Shown: positions 15,262 through 25,419, counted from the stretch's first letter. The stretch: DNA of 37,886 nt from Aeromonas taiwanensis (GCF_000820165.1 NZ_CDDD01000042.1:1-37886); one strand, 5' to 3'. The notes: generated from the letters alone by a model not told the origin. Made by a program: numbers and translations.

Positions 15262-17079
15262 TCAATGATGTGCATAGGTCTTGTCGATCAGGGTGATGGG
15301 GGCAAGCACCTTGTCCGCGTCCTTGGCTTGGCGGGTCTCTTCCTTCACCTTGGGATCGATCCAGAGCAGGCCGCCACTGCTGTGGGGGTAGCCGTCCATG
15401 GGCCAGTAGAGCTGATCCGGGGTGTTTCGGGTGGCGGGTACCTCGGGCAACATCACGTAGCGCCAGCTGCTGGCCCGCACATAGTTGAGCTGAACCCCGG
15501 GCACGAAGATGGCGAGATCATAGATGCGCTGCTGGATCTGGCGGGAGATCTCCGCCCGCTTGCCCATGTCGAACTCGACGTTGTAGGCGTCGATAAGATT
15601 ATCCAGCTCCTTGTCGGCCACGTTGAACAGGTTGTTGGTCTGGGGCTTGTTGGCGTTATCCGAGTGGAACGACTCCCAATACTGTGGATAGAGGCCGCCG
15701 CCCCCCCAGCCGAGCCAGGCCGCCTCGTGTTTCTTCTCCAGCATCACCTTGAAGCCGGTGGCGCCGTCCACCAGGTTGAGCTCCAGATCCAGGCCCGCCT
15801 TCTTGGCCTCTTCCTTCAGTACGGTCAGTCGCTTGGAGTGCTCCTGGCTGGTGTAGGTGAGGGCCAGGGTCAGCCGCTCCCCCTTGTCATTCTGCAGTAT
15901 GCCGTCCGGCCCCGGCTTGGCGTAGCCGCCCTTGGCGAAGTACTCCCGCGCCCTGGCGATGTCGTAGGCGCGCTCGGGCAGGGTCATGTCGGTGAACTCG
16001 CCAAAACCCGAGCCGAAGGTGGTGGCCCTGTCATAGTCGCCGCGCAGCACCGTCTCGATCATCTTGTCGAGGTTCATGGCGTGCTGGATGCCGAGGCGCA
16101 CGTTGATGTCAGCAAGTTTGGGGTTGCTGACGTTGAGGTGAACCCCCTGTCCCCCCTGTTTGGTGTCGGTCATGGCCATCACCTTCTGCACATAGCCCTT
16201 CTTGTACTCCGGGGTCACGGCCTTCTCATGCCACCAGTTCGGCAGGATCATCTCGAAGGTGTCGAGCTCCCCCTTCAGGAAGTGGCGGAAGGCGATGTTG
16301 TGATCGCGGATCACCTGCACCTTGATGGTATCGAGGTTGAACCTGTGCTGGTTGTAGCGATCGTCTTTTGCCCACCACTCCTTCTGCTTGCTGAAGGTCA
16401 CGGACTTGCCCTTCTTCACCTCGCTCATCACATAGGGACCCGTGGTCGGCACCACGGCCCAGTTGTACTGCTTCACCCAGTTCGGGCCCATCTTGTAGTA
16501 GTGCTTGGGTTGGGGCCAGAGCTCCGTGGTGTTGAGGAGATCCAGCTTGGCCTTGCGGCTGCCCGCCTTCACCAGGATGGTGTGGTCGTCAATCTTCTCC
16601 ACCGCAACCACCTCTGTGGTGTAGTAGTTGTTGAACCAGGGGCCCTTGATGTCCTTGGAGCGCATCATCTCGTAGCCGAAGGTGTAGTCATCGGCGGTGA
16701 CGGGCTTGCCGTCCGACCATTTGGCGCGCGGGTCGAGCTTGAAGTAGACGGTCTGGCTGTCCGGCGCGATGGCCCAGGCACTCGCGAGGGAGGGGATGGG
16801 ATTGCCCGTATTGGGGTGGAAGCTGATGAGCCTCAGCTGGTTGTCCAGGATGAAGGAGCGGAACGCGCCGTTGGAGTCGGGGCCCACGGTGCGAAACGTC
16901 AGCGGGAAGCTGTCCACGAACATGGTGATGCTGCCGCCGGGCAGCGCCTTGGGGGAGGCAAACACGGGATCCGTGTCGTTGGTCTCCCACTCGAGATCCG
17001 CAGGCAGGCTGGCCGCCCACACCCAGGTCCCGTTAACCAGCAGAAAAAGTGCACCTATCCATTTGATTTTATTGTTCAT
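15262..17079 (-). CDS. Periplasmic solute-binding protein, family 5 (YejA-like)
   Basis: Binding protein of the ABC importer. The 605-residue product starts [15 protein letters not shown], a signal peptide with probable cleavage after VWA near residue 22; GGAAG lies 6 bases upstream. The mature part has the family-5 layout: [19 protein letters not shown] and [19 protein letters not shown] near 70-110, [18 protein letters not shown] near 115, and [18 protein letters not shown] near 330. Length and permease partners fit the YejABEF group, which takes up peptides and peptide-like compounds such as microcin C. The ligand here is not known. The frame is open to 17097, giving a longer, less likely start. 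Confidence 0.88.
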   Translation of the reverse strand: MNNKIKWIGALFLLVNGTWVWAASLPADLEWETNDTDPVFASPKALPGGSITMFVDSFPLTFRTVGPDSNGAFRSFILDNQLRLISFHPNTGNPIPSLASAWAIAPDSQTVYFKLDPRAKWSDGKPVTADDYTFGYEMMRSKDIKGPWFNNYYTTEVVAVEKIDDHTILVKAGSRKAKLDLLNTTELWPQPKHYYKMGPNWVKQYNWAVVPTTGPYVMSEVKKGKSVTFSKQKEWWAKDDRYNQHRFNLDTIKVQVIRDHNIAFRHFLKGELDTFEMILPNWWHEKAVTPEYKKGYVQKVMAMTDTKQGGQGVHLNVSNPKLADINVRLGIQHAMNLDKMIETVLRGDYDRATTFGSGFGEFTDMTLPERAYDIARAREYFAKGGYAKPGPDGILQNDKGERLTLALTYTSQEHSKRLTVLKEEAKKAGLDLELNLVDGATGFKVMLEKKHEAAWLGWGGGGLYPQYWESFHSDNANKPQTNNLFNVADKELDNLIDAYNVEFDMGKRAEISRQIQQRIYDLAIFVPGVQLNYVRASSWRYVMLPEVPATRNTPDQLYWPMDGYPHSSGGLLWIDPKVKEETRQAKDADKVLAPITLIDKTYAHH

Positions 17080-17161
17080 ATTTGACTTCCTGGTCATGCC
17101 CCTTCACTGGGGGCTTCTCGATTAAGGGTCATCACTGTGCGGCCATGCCTGGCGCCGCACC

Positions 17162-18205
17162 TCACTGATAGCGGGTAAACTTGCGCGGGTCGAACGCCTC
17201 CCGGATGGCCTCGCCGATGAAGGAGACCATGATGAGCACCAGACTCACCGCCGCCACCACCGAGCTCACGATCCAGATGGCGTCCAGGTTGTTGATCCCC
17301 TGGGAGAGTAGTTCTCCCCAGCTCGGGGTCGGCGGTGCCAGACCAAAGCCCAGATAATCCAGCGCCGTCAGGGTGGAGATATTCCCCACCACGGCAAAGG
17401 GTGCCAGGGTGACGATCATCATCAGGGTGTTGGGCAGGATGTGGTTGAAGATGATGCGCCCCGTGCCCGCGCCCTGGGCCCGCGCCGCCATCACATAGTC
17501 CCGCGCCCGCTCCTTGTAGGTAAGGGTGCGCATGTACCAGGTGATCCCCATCCAGCCGAACAGCACGTTGATGCCCACAAACAGGCCGAAGTTCGGCTTG
17601 GCCAGGGAAACCAGGATCATGATGACGTAGAGGAAGGGCACCTGGGACCAGATCTCGATGAAGCGCTGCATCAGGAGGTCAAAACGACCGCCGAGGAAGC
17701 CCATCATGCAGCCGATGGTGACCCCGATGACATAGCTCGCCACCAGGGCGATGAAGGCAAAGCCGATGGCGATACGAAAGCCGTAGACCAGGCGCGCCAG
17801 CACGTCGCGACCGCTGGTGTCGGTGCCGAGGAAGTGACGCTCCTCAAGGCTCGGGGCATAGGGCGGATAGGCCTCCTCCTTGAAGTCCTGCTCATAGGGA
17901 TTCCAGGGCACCAGCGGCAGCAGCACCCAGTCCCCCTTCCCTTCCTGGTCAAGCTTGGCTTTCAGCTGGCGATAGTTGGTCTCGTACTCGTAGTCGAGCC
18001 CGAACTGCTGGCCCGGGATCACGTCCCCATAGGTGGGGAAGTAGAGCTCCCCCTGATAGCTCACCGCCAGCGCCCGGCTGTTGACCAGGAGCTCCGCCAA
18101 GAGGGAGATGATCACCAGGGCCGAGAAGATGATGAAAGAGTAGTAACCTCGTTTTATCGATTTGAAACGCTTGAGTTTTTTCAAGGTAACCGGATTAAGC
18201 TGCAT
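17162..18205 (-). CDS. ABC importer permease (YejE-like)
   Basis: Inner-membrane permease of 347 residues beginning MQLNPVTLKKLKRFK. It has an N-terminal membrane span (about 22-42), a periplasmic stretch, then the BPD_transp_1 domain with five or so spans. HFLGTDTSGRDVLARLVYG near 140 and the coupling-helix motif AARAQGAGTGRIIFNHILPN near 245 mark the DppC/YejE group. E. coli YejE has the same RRGYYS-like N-terminus. Only 2 bases separate it from the upstream permease, with GGAG before the ATG. The frame stays open far upstream but antisense-like there. Confidence 0.9.
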   Translation of the reverse strand: MQLNPVTLKKLKRFKSIKRGYYSFIIFSALVIISLLAELLVNSRALAVSYQGELYFPTYGDVIPGQQFGLDYEYETNYRQLKAKLDQEGKGDWVLLPLVPWNPYEQDFKEEAYPPYAPSLEERHFLGTDTSGRDVLARLVYGFRIAIGFAFIALVASYVIGVTIGCMMGFLGGRFDLLMQRFIEIWSQVPFLYVIMILVSLAKPNFGLFVGINVLFGWMGITWYMRTLTYKERARDYVMAARAQGAGTGRIIFNHILPNTLMMIVTLAPFAVVGNISTLTALDYLGFGLAPPTPSWGELLSQGINNLDAIWIVSSVVAAVSLVLIMVSFIGEAIREAFDPRKFTRYQ

Positions 18206-18207
18206 GG

Positions 18208-19233
18208 TTATTCTCCAAACCGCACGCGGGGATCGACCAGGGCCACGCAGATGTCGGAGACGATATTGCCCACCAGCATCAGCAGGGAGGTGATGGCCAG
18301 AATGCCCATGACGGTGGGGTAGTCCCGCTCCACGATGGCCTCGTAGCCGAGCAGGCCGATGCCGTCGATGTTGAAGATGGTCTCGATGAGGAAGGATCCG
18401 CCGAAGAAAACGGTGAGCACTGACCCCAGGTGGCTCGCGATGGGGATCAGGCTGTTGCGCATGGCGTGATCGGTGACCGCCTTGCGAAACGGTAACCCCT
18501 TGGCCACGGCGGTGCGCACGTAATCCGCCGACAGGTTCTCCATCAGGCTGTTCTTCATGGTCATGGTGAGGATGGCGAAATCCCCGATGGCGTAGGCGAT
18601 GAGGGGCAGCAGGGCGTGGGCGAAGACGGTACGGATCTGATCCCAGCTGCTCTCCATGTATTCGAAATCGTCCCCGGGGAAGCCCCCCATGGGCAGCCAC
18701 TCCAGATGGAAGGCGAAGACGGTGATGAGGAAGATCCCCACCACGTAGGCGGGCAGCGCATAGGCCATGTAGATGAGCATGGAACTGAGCGAATCGAAGC
18801 GGCTGTTGTGCCTGAGCGCCTTCGCCACCCCGAGCGGGATGGAGACGGCGTAGCTCAGCAGGAAGGTCGCGAGCCCGAAGAAGGCGGTCACCGGCAGGCG
18901 ATCCTTGATGAGATCCCACACCGGCTCGTAGTAGCGGGTCGACTCGCCGAGATCCAGCACCGCCAGCTTCTGCAGCCACTCCCAGTAGGCGATCAGCATG
19001 GGCTTGTCGAGACCGTAGAACGCCTTGAGCTCCTCGATCTGCTCATCGGAGAGCGCCTGTGCCCCCTTGCTGCCACTGGAGCGACCGCTCTCGTTTTGCG
19101 AGACCTGTGCCTGGAGCAGCATGCGCTCGACCGGGCCGCCCGGCACGAAGCGGGTGATGGTGAAGACGAGCAGGGTGATACCGAGAAACGTCGGGATGAT
19201 CAAAAGCATCCGACGTAGGAAATACGACAGCAT
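18208..19233 (-). CDS. ABC importer permease (YejB-like)
   Basis: First gene of the five-gene ABC operon, encoding a 341-residue inner-membrane permease. It begins MLSYFLRRMLLIIPT, the usual DppB/YejB start. It carries RFVPGGPVERML near 29 and a long periplasmic insert (about 45-90), then the transport domain with the coupling motif VRTAVAKGLPFRKAVTDHAMRN near 237. It ends GNIVSDICVALVDPRVRF, as in YejB. GAGG lies about 7 bases before the ATG. Promoter candidates in the upstream AT-rich gap are weak (TTGATT / TACAGT near 19347-19375). Confidence 0.9.
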   Translation of the reverse strand: MLSYFLRRMLLIIPTFLGITLLVFTITRFVPGGPVERMLLQAQVSQNESGRSSGSKGAQALSDEQIEELKAFYGLDKPMLIAYWEWLQKLAVLDLGESTRYYEPVWDLIKDRLPVTAFFGLATFLLSYAVSIPLGVAKALRHNSRFDSLSSMLIYMAYALPAYVVGIFLITVFAFHLEWLPMGGFPGDDFEYMESSWDQIRTVFAHALLPLIAYAIGDFAILTMTMKNSLMENLSADYVRTAVAKGLPFRKAVTDHAMRNSLIPIASHLGSVLTVFFGGSFLIETIFNIDGIGLLGYEAIVERDYPTVMGILAITSLLMLVGNIVSDICVALVDPRVRFGE

Positions 19234-19970
19234 GGTGGAACCTCGTCCTTGTTGTTCTTTTATGGCCAGTCACATCCGATGACGAGCCTATCCTTCCTGG
19301 CATTACTCACTGAATTGCCTGTTATCGGCAGACAATCCGGCTCGGTCACTGTAAAAGCTCTGCAACAAAAATCAAGTAGAACCAGGTCATTGCTCCTGGG
19401 AGTCACTTGCAGCACAACCCGCTGATATTTTTTTCCAAAAAAGCCAACTTCAATATAAAAAACTGCTACGCCCTGTCATGAAACTTGTTTTTAATAATTA
19501 AAATAATAATTAAATGCCTGTTTAAGCAAACAAAAAACCAATACAAATCAATCACATAACCATAGTGACATCCGGTGCCATTTTTACCTATATAGAGAAG
19601 AAGGGGAATGCCGGAACCTCCTGGCTGAACCCATACTGACTCCTTCGCCAATATAGATAAAAACACTGTAAAAATGTCGTTTTACGATATCGAACCAGAC
19701 CCGACAGACGCCTTATCGATAAGTTCAAAAATAATAAATAAAATCGTAAAGAAGGGCCTTAACAACATCTTTACAAAACACGAGGCTTTTCTTTCGGAAT
19801 AAAACACCAAAAACAATCAAACAATTGCCCATAGTCATCTAATTAGTTCCGTCGCCCCCATCCTTGCCGCTCCATTTGACGTCAATCACCAAACCTTGAT
19901 AAGCCTTACGCACCGCTCCAACGAGGGCGGTATGGAAGCAAACAAAAAACAATCAGGAAGGATACTAGCG
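19234..19970. other. AT-rich divergent control region
   Basis: 737 bp between the ABC operon and the TonB-dependent receptor. Much of 19425-19860 is clearly richer in A and T than the rest of the window. It holds TTTTTTCCAAAAAA near 19428-19442 and an inverted repeat TTTACGAT (19681-19688) / ATCGTAAA (19743-19750) arranged around the palindrome CTTATCGATAAG (19712-19723). A 66-codon minus-strand frame (19466-19666) looks incidental. Likely carries promoters and operators for both directions. Confidence 0.5.
19681..19750. repeat. Nested inverted repeats in the divergent control region
   Basis: 8-bp arms TTTACGAT and ATCGTAAA flank, almost symmetrically, the 12-bp perfect palindrome CTTATCGATAAG. 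They lie about 220 bp upstream of the receptor gene. May be a regulator-binding cluster; no known consensus was matched. Confidence 0.45.
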
Positions 19971-22577
19971 ATGCTTAGGAAAAGCAGACTCTCTGCTGCC
20001 GTCGCGTTTGCCTTGGCGAGCGCGGCAGTAGTGGCTACCCCTGTCCTGGCCGAAGAGGGCCAGAACGTCGAAAAACTGCAAAAAATCAAGGTCACCGGCT
20101 CGCGGATCTCCCGTGTCGATGTGGAAGGCGCCACCCCGGTCGTCTCCGTGACCAAGGCAAAAATCGAACAGTCCGGTCAGCAGACCGTCGCCGATTACCT
20201 CAAGCAGGCCTCCTACAACTCCTTTGGTGGCGTCTCCCCGGCTTCCGGCAGCTCCTTCCAGTCCCAATCCACCGTCGGCCTGCGCGGCCTGGGTTCAGAG
20301 CGTACCCTGGTCCTGCTGAACGGCAAGCGGGTGGCGGGCTCCCCCACCATGGGCGGTACCTCCATCAACCTGAACACCATCCCCATGGCTGCCGTTGAGC
20401 GGGTCGAAGTCAACCTGGACGGCGGCTCCGCCATCTACGGTTCCGACGCCATCGGGGGTGTCATCAACGTGGTGCTCAAAGAGGGCTATGAAGGCCTGAC
20501 CTTCCAGGGACGTCTCGGCTCCCCGACCGAAGAGGGTGGTGACGAGAAGAGCGGCTCCATCGTCGCGGGCGTTGCTGGCGAGAAGGGCTCCCTGATGGCG
20601 GTCTACGAGCACGACAAGAAGGACGTCATCTACGCCCGGGATCGCGATTATCTCTCCAAACAGGGCAACGATGCCCCCAGCGCCTATGGCCGCAACGTGG
20701 AAGGGATCACCGGCCTCGATGCAAACGGGGATCCCATCTGGAAATACGGTCCCCTGGCCGGCGCCACCAATGCCGATGGCACCTGTAAGTCCCCCTTCGT
20801 CGGGTTCGAGGATGGCTGTAACTTCAACTACGGCCAGGTGGCTGCCACCACGGCCTCCCGCAGCCGCGACACCCTGTACGTGAACGGTCGCTACCACATC
20901 AACGACAACGTCGACTTCGTGCCGCAGCTCATCGGCTCCCGGGTCGAGAGTTTCGGCCGCTTCGCCCCTGCCGCCGGCGCCTTCACCATCGATCCGGCCA
21001 ACCCGAAGAACGCCCAGTTCTTCGCCGACAACGGCCTGGATGCCGCCGCCACCCAGGGCCTGGGTGAAGCTGCTTATGCCTACTACCGCTTCAACAACGT
21101 CGGCCCCCGCGACAACCTGGTCACCGACATGACCGGCAGCATGAACCTGGGCTTCGAGGGTACCATCACCACCGAAAGCGTCGGCGACATGCAGTGGAAC
21201 GCCGGCTACATGTACTCCAAGACCGACAACAAGGAGAACGGCACCGGTTACGTCCTGAAGTCCGCCGCCCAGCAGGCAGTGGCCGACGGCAAGTTCGTCG
21301 GTGGCGAGTTTGATCCCAAGACAACGGCCTCCATGGCCGCCGACACCAGCCGCCGCTCCACCATGGACTTCTACCAGTGGTACGCCGGTGTCCAGTGGGA
21401 CATGGGTGAACTGCCGGCCGGTCCGGTCAGCTGGTACGCGGGCGCCGAGTACAACGACTGGGTCTATACCGACAAGTACGATGCCCAGTCCGAGGCCGGC
21501 AACATCATCGGCTCCTCCGGCAACTCCTCCGGTGGCGTCCGCGATGTGACCGCCGCCTACATCGAGTCCCTGGTGCCCATCACCGAGCAGATCGAGCTGA
21601 ACGTGGCCGGTCGCTTCGATGACTACAGCGACTTCGGCAGCGCCTTCTCCCCCAAGGCGAGCCTGCGCTACCAGCCGCTGGACAACCTGATGTTGCGCAC
21701 CTCCTGGTCCCGTTCGTTCCGCGCCCCGAGCCTGAGCGACCTCTACTCGGCTGACTCCTACTCCGCCGACTGGGCCAAGGACTATGTCTACTGCGAGGCC
21801 AACGGCATCTCCGCTGCCGACTGCCCGAACCGTCAGTACAATACCACCCGTACCTCCAACGAAGAGCTGAAGGAAGAGACCGCGGATACCTGGAACTTCG
21901 GTGTGGCTTACAGCCCGCTGGATGACCTGAACTTCTCCCTGGACTACTACACCATCAAGATCGACGACGTGATCCAGCTGAACTCCCTGCAGTCCGTCAT
22001 CTATGACGAGCTGAACAGCGGCGGCTCCAGCTACATCACCCGCAACAGCCAGGGCAAGATCAGCGGCGCCATCGCGCCCATGGTCAACCTGGGCACCCTC
22101 AAGACCTCGGGTCTTGATCTGAAGGTGGACTACAAGTACGACCTGAACTACGCCACCATCCGCTACGACCTGGGCGGTACCTACATCCTCGAGTACGAGG
22201 AAGGTCTGTACGCCGGTGGCCCCGTCATCGACAAGATCGGCCAGAACGGTCTGCCGCAGCTGCGCTTCAGCTCCGGTGTCGGCGTCAATGTTCCCCAATG
22301 GTGGAACATGGATACCTACCTGAGCGCGAACTACATCGACTCCCAGAGCCAGGACTATATCGCCGATACCGGTGAGGAAGTGGGCCACATCGCGTCCCAG
22401 ACCACCTGGAACCTGAACGTCGGCGTGGATGCGCCCTGGGATGGCAAGATCCAGGTCGGCGTGAAGAACATGTTCAACGCGGGCCCGTCCCTCGAGAGCG
22501 ATGGCTTCACCTACGACGAAGACCTCTACAGCATCGACGGTCGCATCTACTACCTCGACTACAGCCAGAAGTTCTAA
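19971..22577 (+). CDS. TonB-dependent outer-membrane receptor
   Basis: This 22-strand barrel importer is energised by TonB. From the start at 19971 (AGGAAGGA 8 bases upstream) the 868-residue product opens with signal peptide MLRKSRLSAAVAFALAS, cleaved near VLA. It is followed by a probable TonB box and plug (LQKIKVTGSRISRVDVEGA; VGLRGLGSERTLVLLNGKR near 105; GGSAIYGSDAIGGVINVVLK near 155). Its barrel half has SWSRSFRAPSLSDLYSADS and ends in phenylalanine (YLDYSQKF), as barrel proteins do. An earlier in-frame ATG at 19932 also has a purine-rich site. It directly precedes its likely energy cluster and is divergent from the ABC importer. The substrate is not evident; chitooligosaccharide, peptide or metal-chelate are all possible. 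Confidence 0.9.
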   Translation: MLRKSRLSAAVAFALASAAVVATPVLAEEGQNVEKLQKIKVTGSRISRVDVEGATPVVSVTKAKIEQSGQQTVADYLKQASYNSFGGVSPASGSSFQSQSTVGLRGLGSERTLVLLNGKRVAGSPTMGGTSINLNTIPMAAVERVEVNLDGGSAIYGSDAIGGVINVVLKEGYEGLTFQGRLGSPTEEGGDEKSGSIVAGVAGEKGSLMAVYEHDKKDVIYARDRDYLSKQGNDAPSAYGRNVEGITGLDANGDPIWKYGPLAGATNADGTCKSPFVGFEDGCNFNYGQVAATTASRSRDTLYVNGRYHINDNVDFVPQLIGSRVESFGRFAPAAGAFTIDPANPKNAQFFADNGLDAAATQGLGEAAYAYYRFNNVGPRDNLVTDMTGSMNLGFEGTITTESVGDMQWNAGYMYSKTDNKENGTGYVLKSAAQQAVADGKFVGGEFDPKTTASMAADTSRRSTMDFYQWYAGVQWDMGELPAGPVSWYAGAEYNDWVYTDKYDAQSEAGNIIGSSGNSSGGVRDVTAAYIESLVPITEQIELNVAGRFDDYSDFGSAFSPKASLRYQPLDNLMLRTSWSRSFRAPSLSDLYSADSYSADWAKDYVYCEANGISAADCPNRQYNTTRTSNEELKEETADTWNFGVAYSPLDDLNFSLDYYTIKIDDVIQLNSLQSVIYDELNSGGSSYITRNSQGKISGAIAPMVNLGTLKTSGLDLKVDYKYDLNYATIRYDLGGTYILEYEEGLYAGGPVIDKIGQNGLPQLRFSSGVGVNVPQWWNMDTYLSANYIDSQSQDYIADTGEEVGHIASQTTWNLNVGVDAPWDGKIQVGVKNMFNAGPSLESDGFTYDEDLYSIDGRIYYLDYSQKF

Positions 22578-22593
22578 TTCACCTGCAGATGAC

Positions 22594-22620
22594 AAGCCGG
22601 CCCGTTCGGGCCGGCTTTGC
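22594..22620 (+). terminator. Hairpin after the receptor gene
   Basis: AAGCCGGCCCG / CGGGCCGGCTT perfect 11-bp stem followed only by TTG. It probably causes partial termination, lowering expression of the downstream energy genes relative to the receptor. Confidence 0.55.
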
Positions 22621-22679
22621 CCCATGCCCCAAGGAAGTTACGGAGATAGGGTAATCCTATGAAAACAAGGACAATTACA

Positions 22680-23444
22680 ATGAAGAAAGCGCTCCTCGGC
22701 AGCCTGGTTTCGGCTGCCTTGATGACCAGCTTCAATCTGAGTGCCGCCTCTGCCGGTCAGGCAGTGGACGCTCAAGCCGCCACCGACAATGCATCCAAAG
22801 TTTCCCAGCAGAAGATCGACAACTACGCCGAGTCTGCCGAGTCTGCCCTGGCCCAGTACAAGGCCGCCCTGCGTCAGGTCGACAGCCTGCGCACCTACAA
22901 CGAGCAAGTGGGCAAGATGGTCGAGTCCCAGAGCGCCGAACTCGCCTCCATGCAGAAGCAGATCGCCCAGATCGACCAGACCAGCACCGAAGTGGTGCCC
23001 CTGATGCTCAAGATGATCGACTCCCTCGACCAGTTCGTGGCCCTGGACCTGCCGTTCCAGAAGGTGGAGCGTGAGGACCGCGTGGCGGCCCTGACCGATC
23101 TCATGAACCGGGCCGACGTCACCATCTCCGAGAAGTACCGCAAGATCCTCGAGGCCTACCAGATCGAGGAGGGCTTCAGCCGCACCATCGAGTCCTACAA
23201 GGCGAGCCTGGACAAGGATGGCAGCGAGAAGACCTACGAGTTCCTGCGCGTGGGCCGCATCGCCCTGCTCTACCAGTCCCCGGATGGCAACGAGACCGGC
23301 ATGTGGAACAAGAAGACCCGCCAGTGGGAAGAACTGCCCCAGGAGTATCGCAGCGCCGTCGAACAGGGCCTTCGCATCGCCAAGAAGCAGGCGCCCCCCG
23401 CCCTCATCAAGCTGCCGGTTCAAACTGCGGAGAAAGCATCATGA
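22680..23444 (+). CDS. DUF3450 family periplasmic coiled-coil protein
   Basis: 254 residues starting MKKALLGSLVSAALMTS, a signal peptide ending near ASA. The rest is mainly helical: a coiled coil at about 45-105 (ESALAQYKAALRQVDSLRTY and on), then VREDRVAALTDLMNRADVT-like sequence, and C-terminal EFLRVGRIALLYQSPDG. DUF3450 genes commonly precede ttpC in TonB2 clusters of Vibrio and Shewanella; function unknown, presumably part of the energising complex. AAGGA lies 7 bases before this ATG; an in-frame ATG at 22659 adds MKTRTIT. The stop overlaps the ttpC start (ATGA). Confidence 0.85.
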   Translation: MKKALLGSLVSAALMTSFNLSAASAGQAVDAQAATDNASKVSQQKIDNYAESAESALAQYKAALRQVDSLRTYNEQVGKMVESQSAELASMQKQIAQIDQTSTEVVPLMLKMIDSLDQFVALDLPFQKVEREDRVAALTDLMNRADVTISEKYRKILEAYQIEEGFSRTIESYKASLDKDGSEKTYEFLRVGRIALLYQSPDGNETGMWNKKTRQWEELPQEYRSAVEQGLRIAKKQAPPALIKLPVQTAEKAS

Positions 23445-24814
23445 AAGGAATCAAACTCGCCATTGCCTCCCTGATTGCGGGGGCCACCCTGGTCACCTTG
23501 CCGGTGACCGCCGCCGAGAAGCCGGTGGATCTCAATGCCCTGCTGAGCCAGGTGAAAGCCGCCAGCGCCAGCGAATCCCAGATCAACAAGGAGCGGGAAG
23601 CCCGCTTCCTGGCTGACAAGAACGAGCAGGGCGCCCTGCTGGCCAAGGCCAAGGCCGAGCTCGCCGCCGAGACCGCCCGAGGTGAACAGCTCAAGGCCAC
23701 CTTCGATGCCAACGACAAGCAGCTCACCGAGCTGACCGAGACCCTGCGCCAGCGCTCCGGCAACATGGGCGAGATGTTCGGCGTACTGCGCCAGTTCGCC
23801 GGTGAGTTCAAGGGGATCTTCAACGCCTCCGCCCGCCGGGTCGAGCATCCGGAGCAATCCGCCCTGCTGACCCGCCTGGCCGAGAGCAAGGAGCTCCCCT
23901 CCAGCGATGACTTGACCGCCTTCTGGACCACCACCCTTAGCCGCATGGTCGACGGTGGCAAGGTGAGCCAGCTCCCGGCCACCGTGGTCTACGGCGAGGG
24001 CAACCAGGCCGAGAAGACCGTGACCCAGATCGGCGAGTTCAACACCGTCTCCGAGGGCAAATACCTGACCTTCGTGCCGGAGACCGGCAAGTTCGAACAG
24101 CTGCCCCGCCAGCCGGACAAGGCGGTGCTGGAGCCCGTTGCCGACTTTGAGCAGGGCGACGGCAGCATCAAACCCGTGTTCATCGACCCGTCCCGCGGCG
24201 TGATCCTCTCCCTGCTGGTACAGTCTCCGACCCTGAAAGAACGGATCGATCAGGGGGGTGAAGTCGGCTACGTCATCATGGTACTCGGCGTGCTTGGTAC
24301 CCTGCTGGCCCTGTTCTGCGGTGCCCGCCTCTCCCTCATCGGCGGTTCCATGCGCAAGCAGCTGAAGTCCGAGCAGGTCATCAAGGGCAACCCCATCGGC
24401 GAGATGCTGGTGGCCTACCAGGAGCACCGCGGTGACAACATCGAGGATCTGGAGTCCAAGCTCGACGAGATCATCCTGCGCAACGTACCCAAGTTCGAGA
24501 AGGGCATCAGCATCATCAAGCTGATCGCCTCGGTCGCCCCGCTGCTGGGTCTGCTGGGGACAGTGGTCGGCATGATCGCCACCTTCCAGGCCATCACACT
24601 GTTCGGTACCGGCGATCCCAAGCTGATGGCGGGCGGTATCTCCGAAGCCCTGGTGACCACCATGCAGGGTCTGGTCGTGGCCGTGCCCATGCTGTTCCTC
24701 TACACCATAGTGCAGACCCAGAGCCGCCGTCTCATCCAGGTCCTGGAAGAGCAGAGCGCCGGCTTCGTCGCCCGCTATCAGGAACGTCTGCACGCCGCCA
24801 AGGCCGCAGCCTAA
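23441..24814 (+). CDS. ttpC: TtpC-like MotA/TolQ/ExbB channel protein of the TonB2 system
   Basis: 457 residues: signal peptide (MKGIKLAIASLIAGATL), a periplasmic region with coiled coil at about 40-105, a membrane span near 274-295 (VIMVLGVLGTLLALF), and then two spans near 360-385 and 400-425 with the ExbB-type motif APLLGLLGTVVGMIATFQAI. This is the architecture of Vibrio TtpC, an extra component needed for TonB2-dependent iron uptake there. Its start overlaps the DUF3450 stop by four bases, so translation is probably coupled; exbB2 follows after 10 bases. The energy-relay role is inferred from family and context. Confidence 0.87.
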   Translation: MKGIKLAIASLIAGATLVTLPVTAAEKPVDLNALLSQVKAASASESQINKEREARFLADKNEQGALLAKAKAELAAETARGEQLKATFDANDKQLTELTETLRQRSGNMGEMFGVLRQFAGEFKGIFNASARRVEHPEQSALLTRLAESKELPSSDDLTAFWTTTLSRMVDGGKVSQLPATVVYGEGNQAEKTVTQIGEFNTVSEGKYLTFVPETGKFEQLPRQPDKAVLEPVADFEQGDGSIKPVFIDPSRGVILSLLVQSPTLKERIDQGGEVGYVIMVLGVLGTLLALFCGARLSLIGGSMRKQLKSEQVIKGNPIGEMLVAYQEHRGDNIEDLESKLDEIILRNVPKFEKGISIIKLIASVAPLLGLLGTVVGMIATFQAITLFGTGDPKLMAGGISEALVTTMQGLVVAVPMLFLYTIVQTQSRRLIQVLEEQSAGFVARYQERLHAAKAAA

Positions 24815-24824
24815 GGAGTCACCC

Positions 24825-25352
24825 ATGTGGTTCTGGTTGATTGAAGAAGTCGAGTCGGTCCGCCGGTTTCTGGGATTGGGGGGCGACGTGCTGGTCGCCC
24901 TGTTCTTCCTGACCCTGATGATGTGGGCCCTGCTGCTGGAGCGCTGGTTCTACTTCATGGCGGTCTACCCCAAGCAGGTGAAGCAGACCAAGGCGGCCTG
25001 GCTGGCCCGCACCGATCACCTCTCCTGGTCTGCCAAGCAGATCCGCCGCGAGCTGGTCTCCCGGGTCTCCATGGCCGTGGACAAGGGGATGCCGGTCATC
25101 AAGGTGCTGATCGCCCTCTGTCCGCTGATGGGGCTGCTGGGCACCGTGGTCGGCATGGTGCAGGTGTTCGACACCCTGGCCATCACCGGCACAGGCTCAC
25201 CGCGGGCAATGGCCTCGGGGATCTCCAAGGCGACGGTACCGACCATGGCGGGCATGATTGCCGCCCTTTCCGGCCTGTTTTTTGTCAACCAGCTCGATCA
25301 CAAGGCCAAGCTGGCCGTGCAGAAGCTGGAAGACAACCTGAAACACGGCTGA
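24825..25352 (+). CDS. exbB2: ExbB2 proton-channel subunit
   Basis: 175-residue inner-membrane protein with three spans: about 18-40, 92-115 and 138-160. The MotA/TolQ/ExbB signature CPLMGLLGTVVGMVQVFDTL sits in the second span, and VPTMAGMIAALSGLFFVNQL in the third. With ExbD it forms the proton-driven motor that energises TonB. AAGGAG lies 7 bases before the ATG. It is shorter than E. coli ExbB (244 residues), as expected for TonB2-type systems. Confidence 0.92.
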   Translation: MWFWLIEEVESVRRFLGLGGDVLVALFFLTLMMWALLLERWFYFMAVYPKQVKQTKAAWLARTDHLSWSAKQIRRELVSRVSMAVDKGMPVIKVLIALCPLMGLLGTVVGMVQVFDTLAITGTGSPRAMASGISKATVPTMAGMIAALSGLFFVNQLDHKAKLAVQKLEDNLKHG

Positions 25353-25419
25353 TGCAGGATGCACATCCCCGGCCGGGCCTGGCCCGCCGGGGCACAGAAC
25401 AAGCAAGGAGTTTTTTGCC

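Noticed and set aside
19310..19345. GCCGATAA on the minus strand upstream of the ABC operon as a sigma-28 promoter
   Set aside because: No TAAA-like -35 at the required spacing, and the operon is not a flagellar or chemotaxis function.
19466..19666. 66-codon minus-strand frame in the AT-rich divergent region
   Set aside because: Composition reflects AT-rich non-coding DNA, and there is no good ribosome site or known similarity. It cannot be excluded without comparative data.
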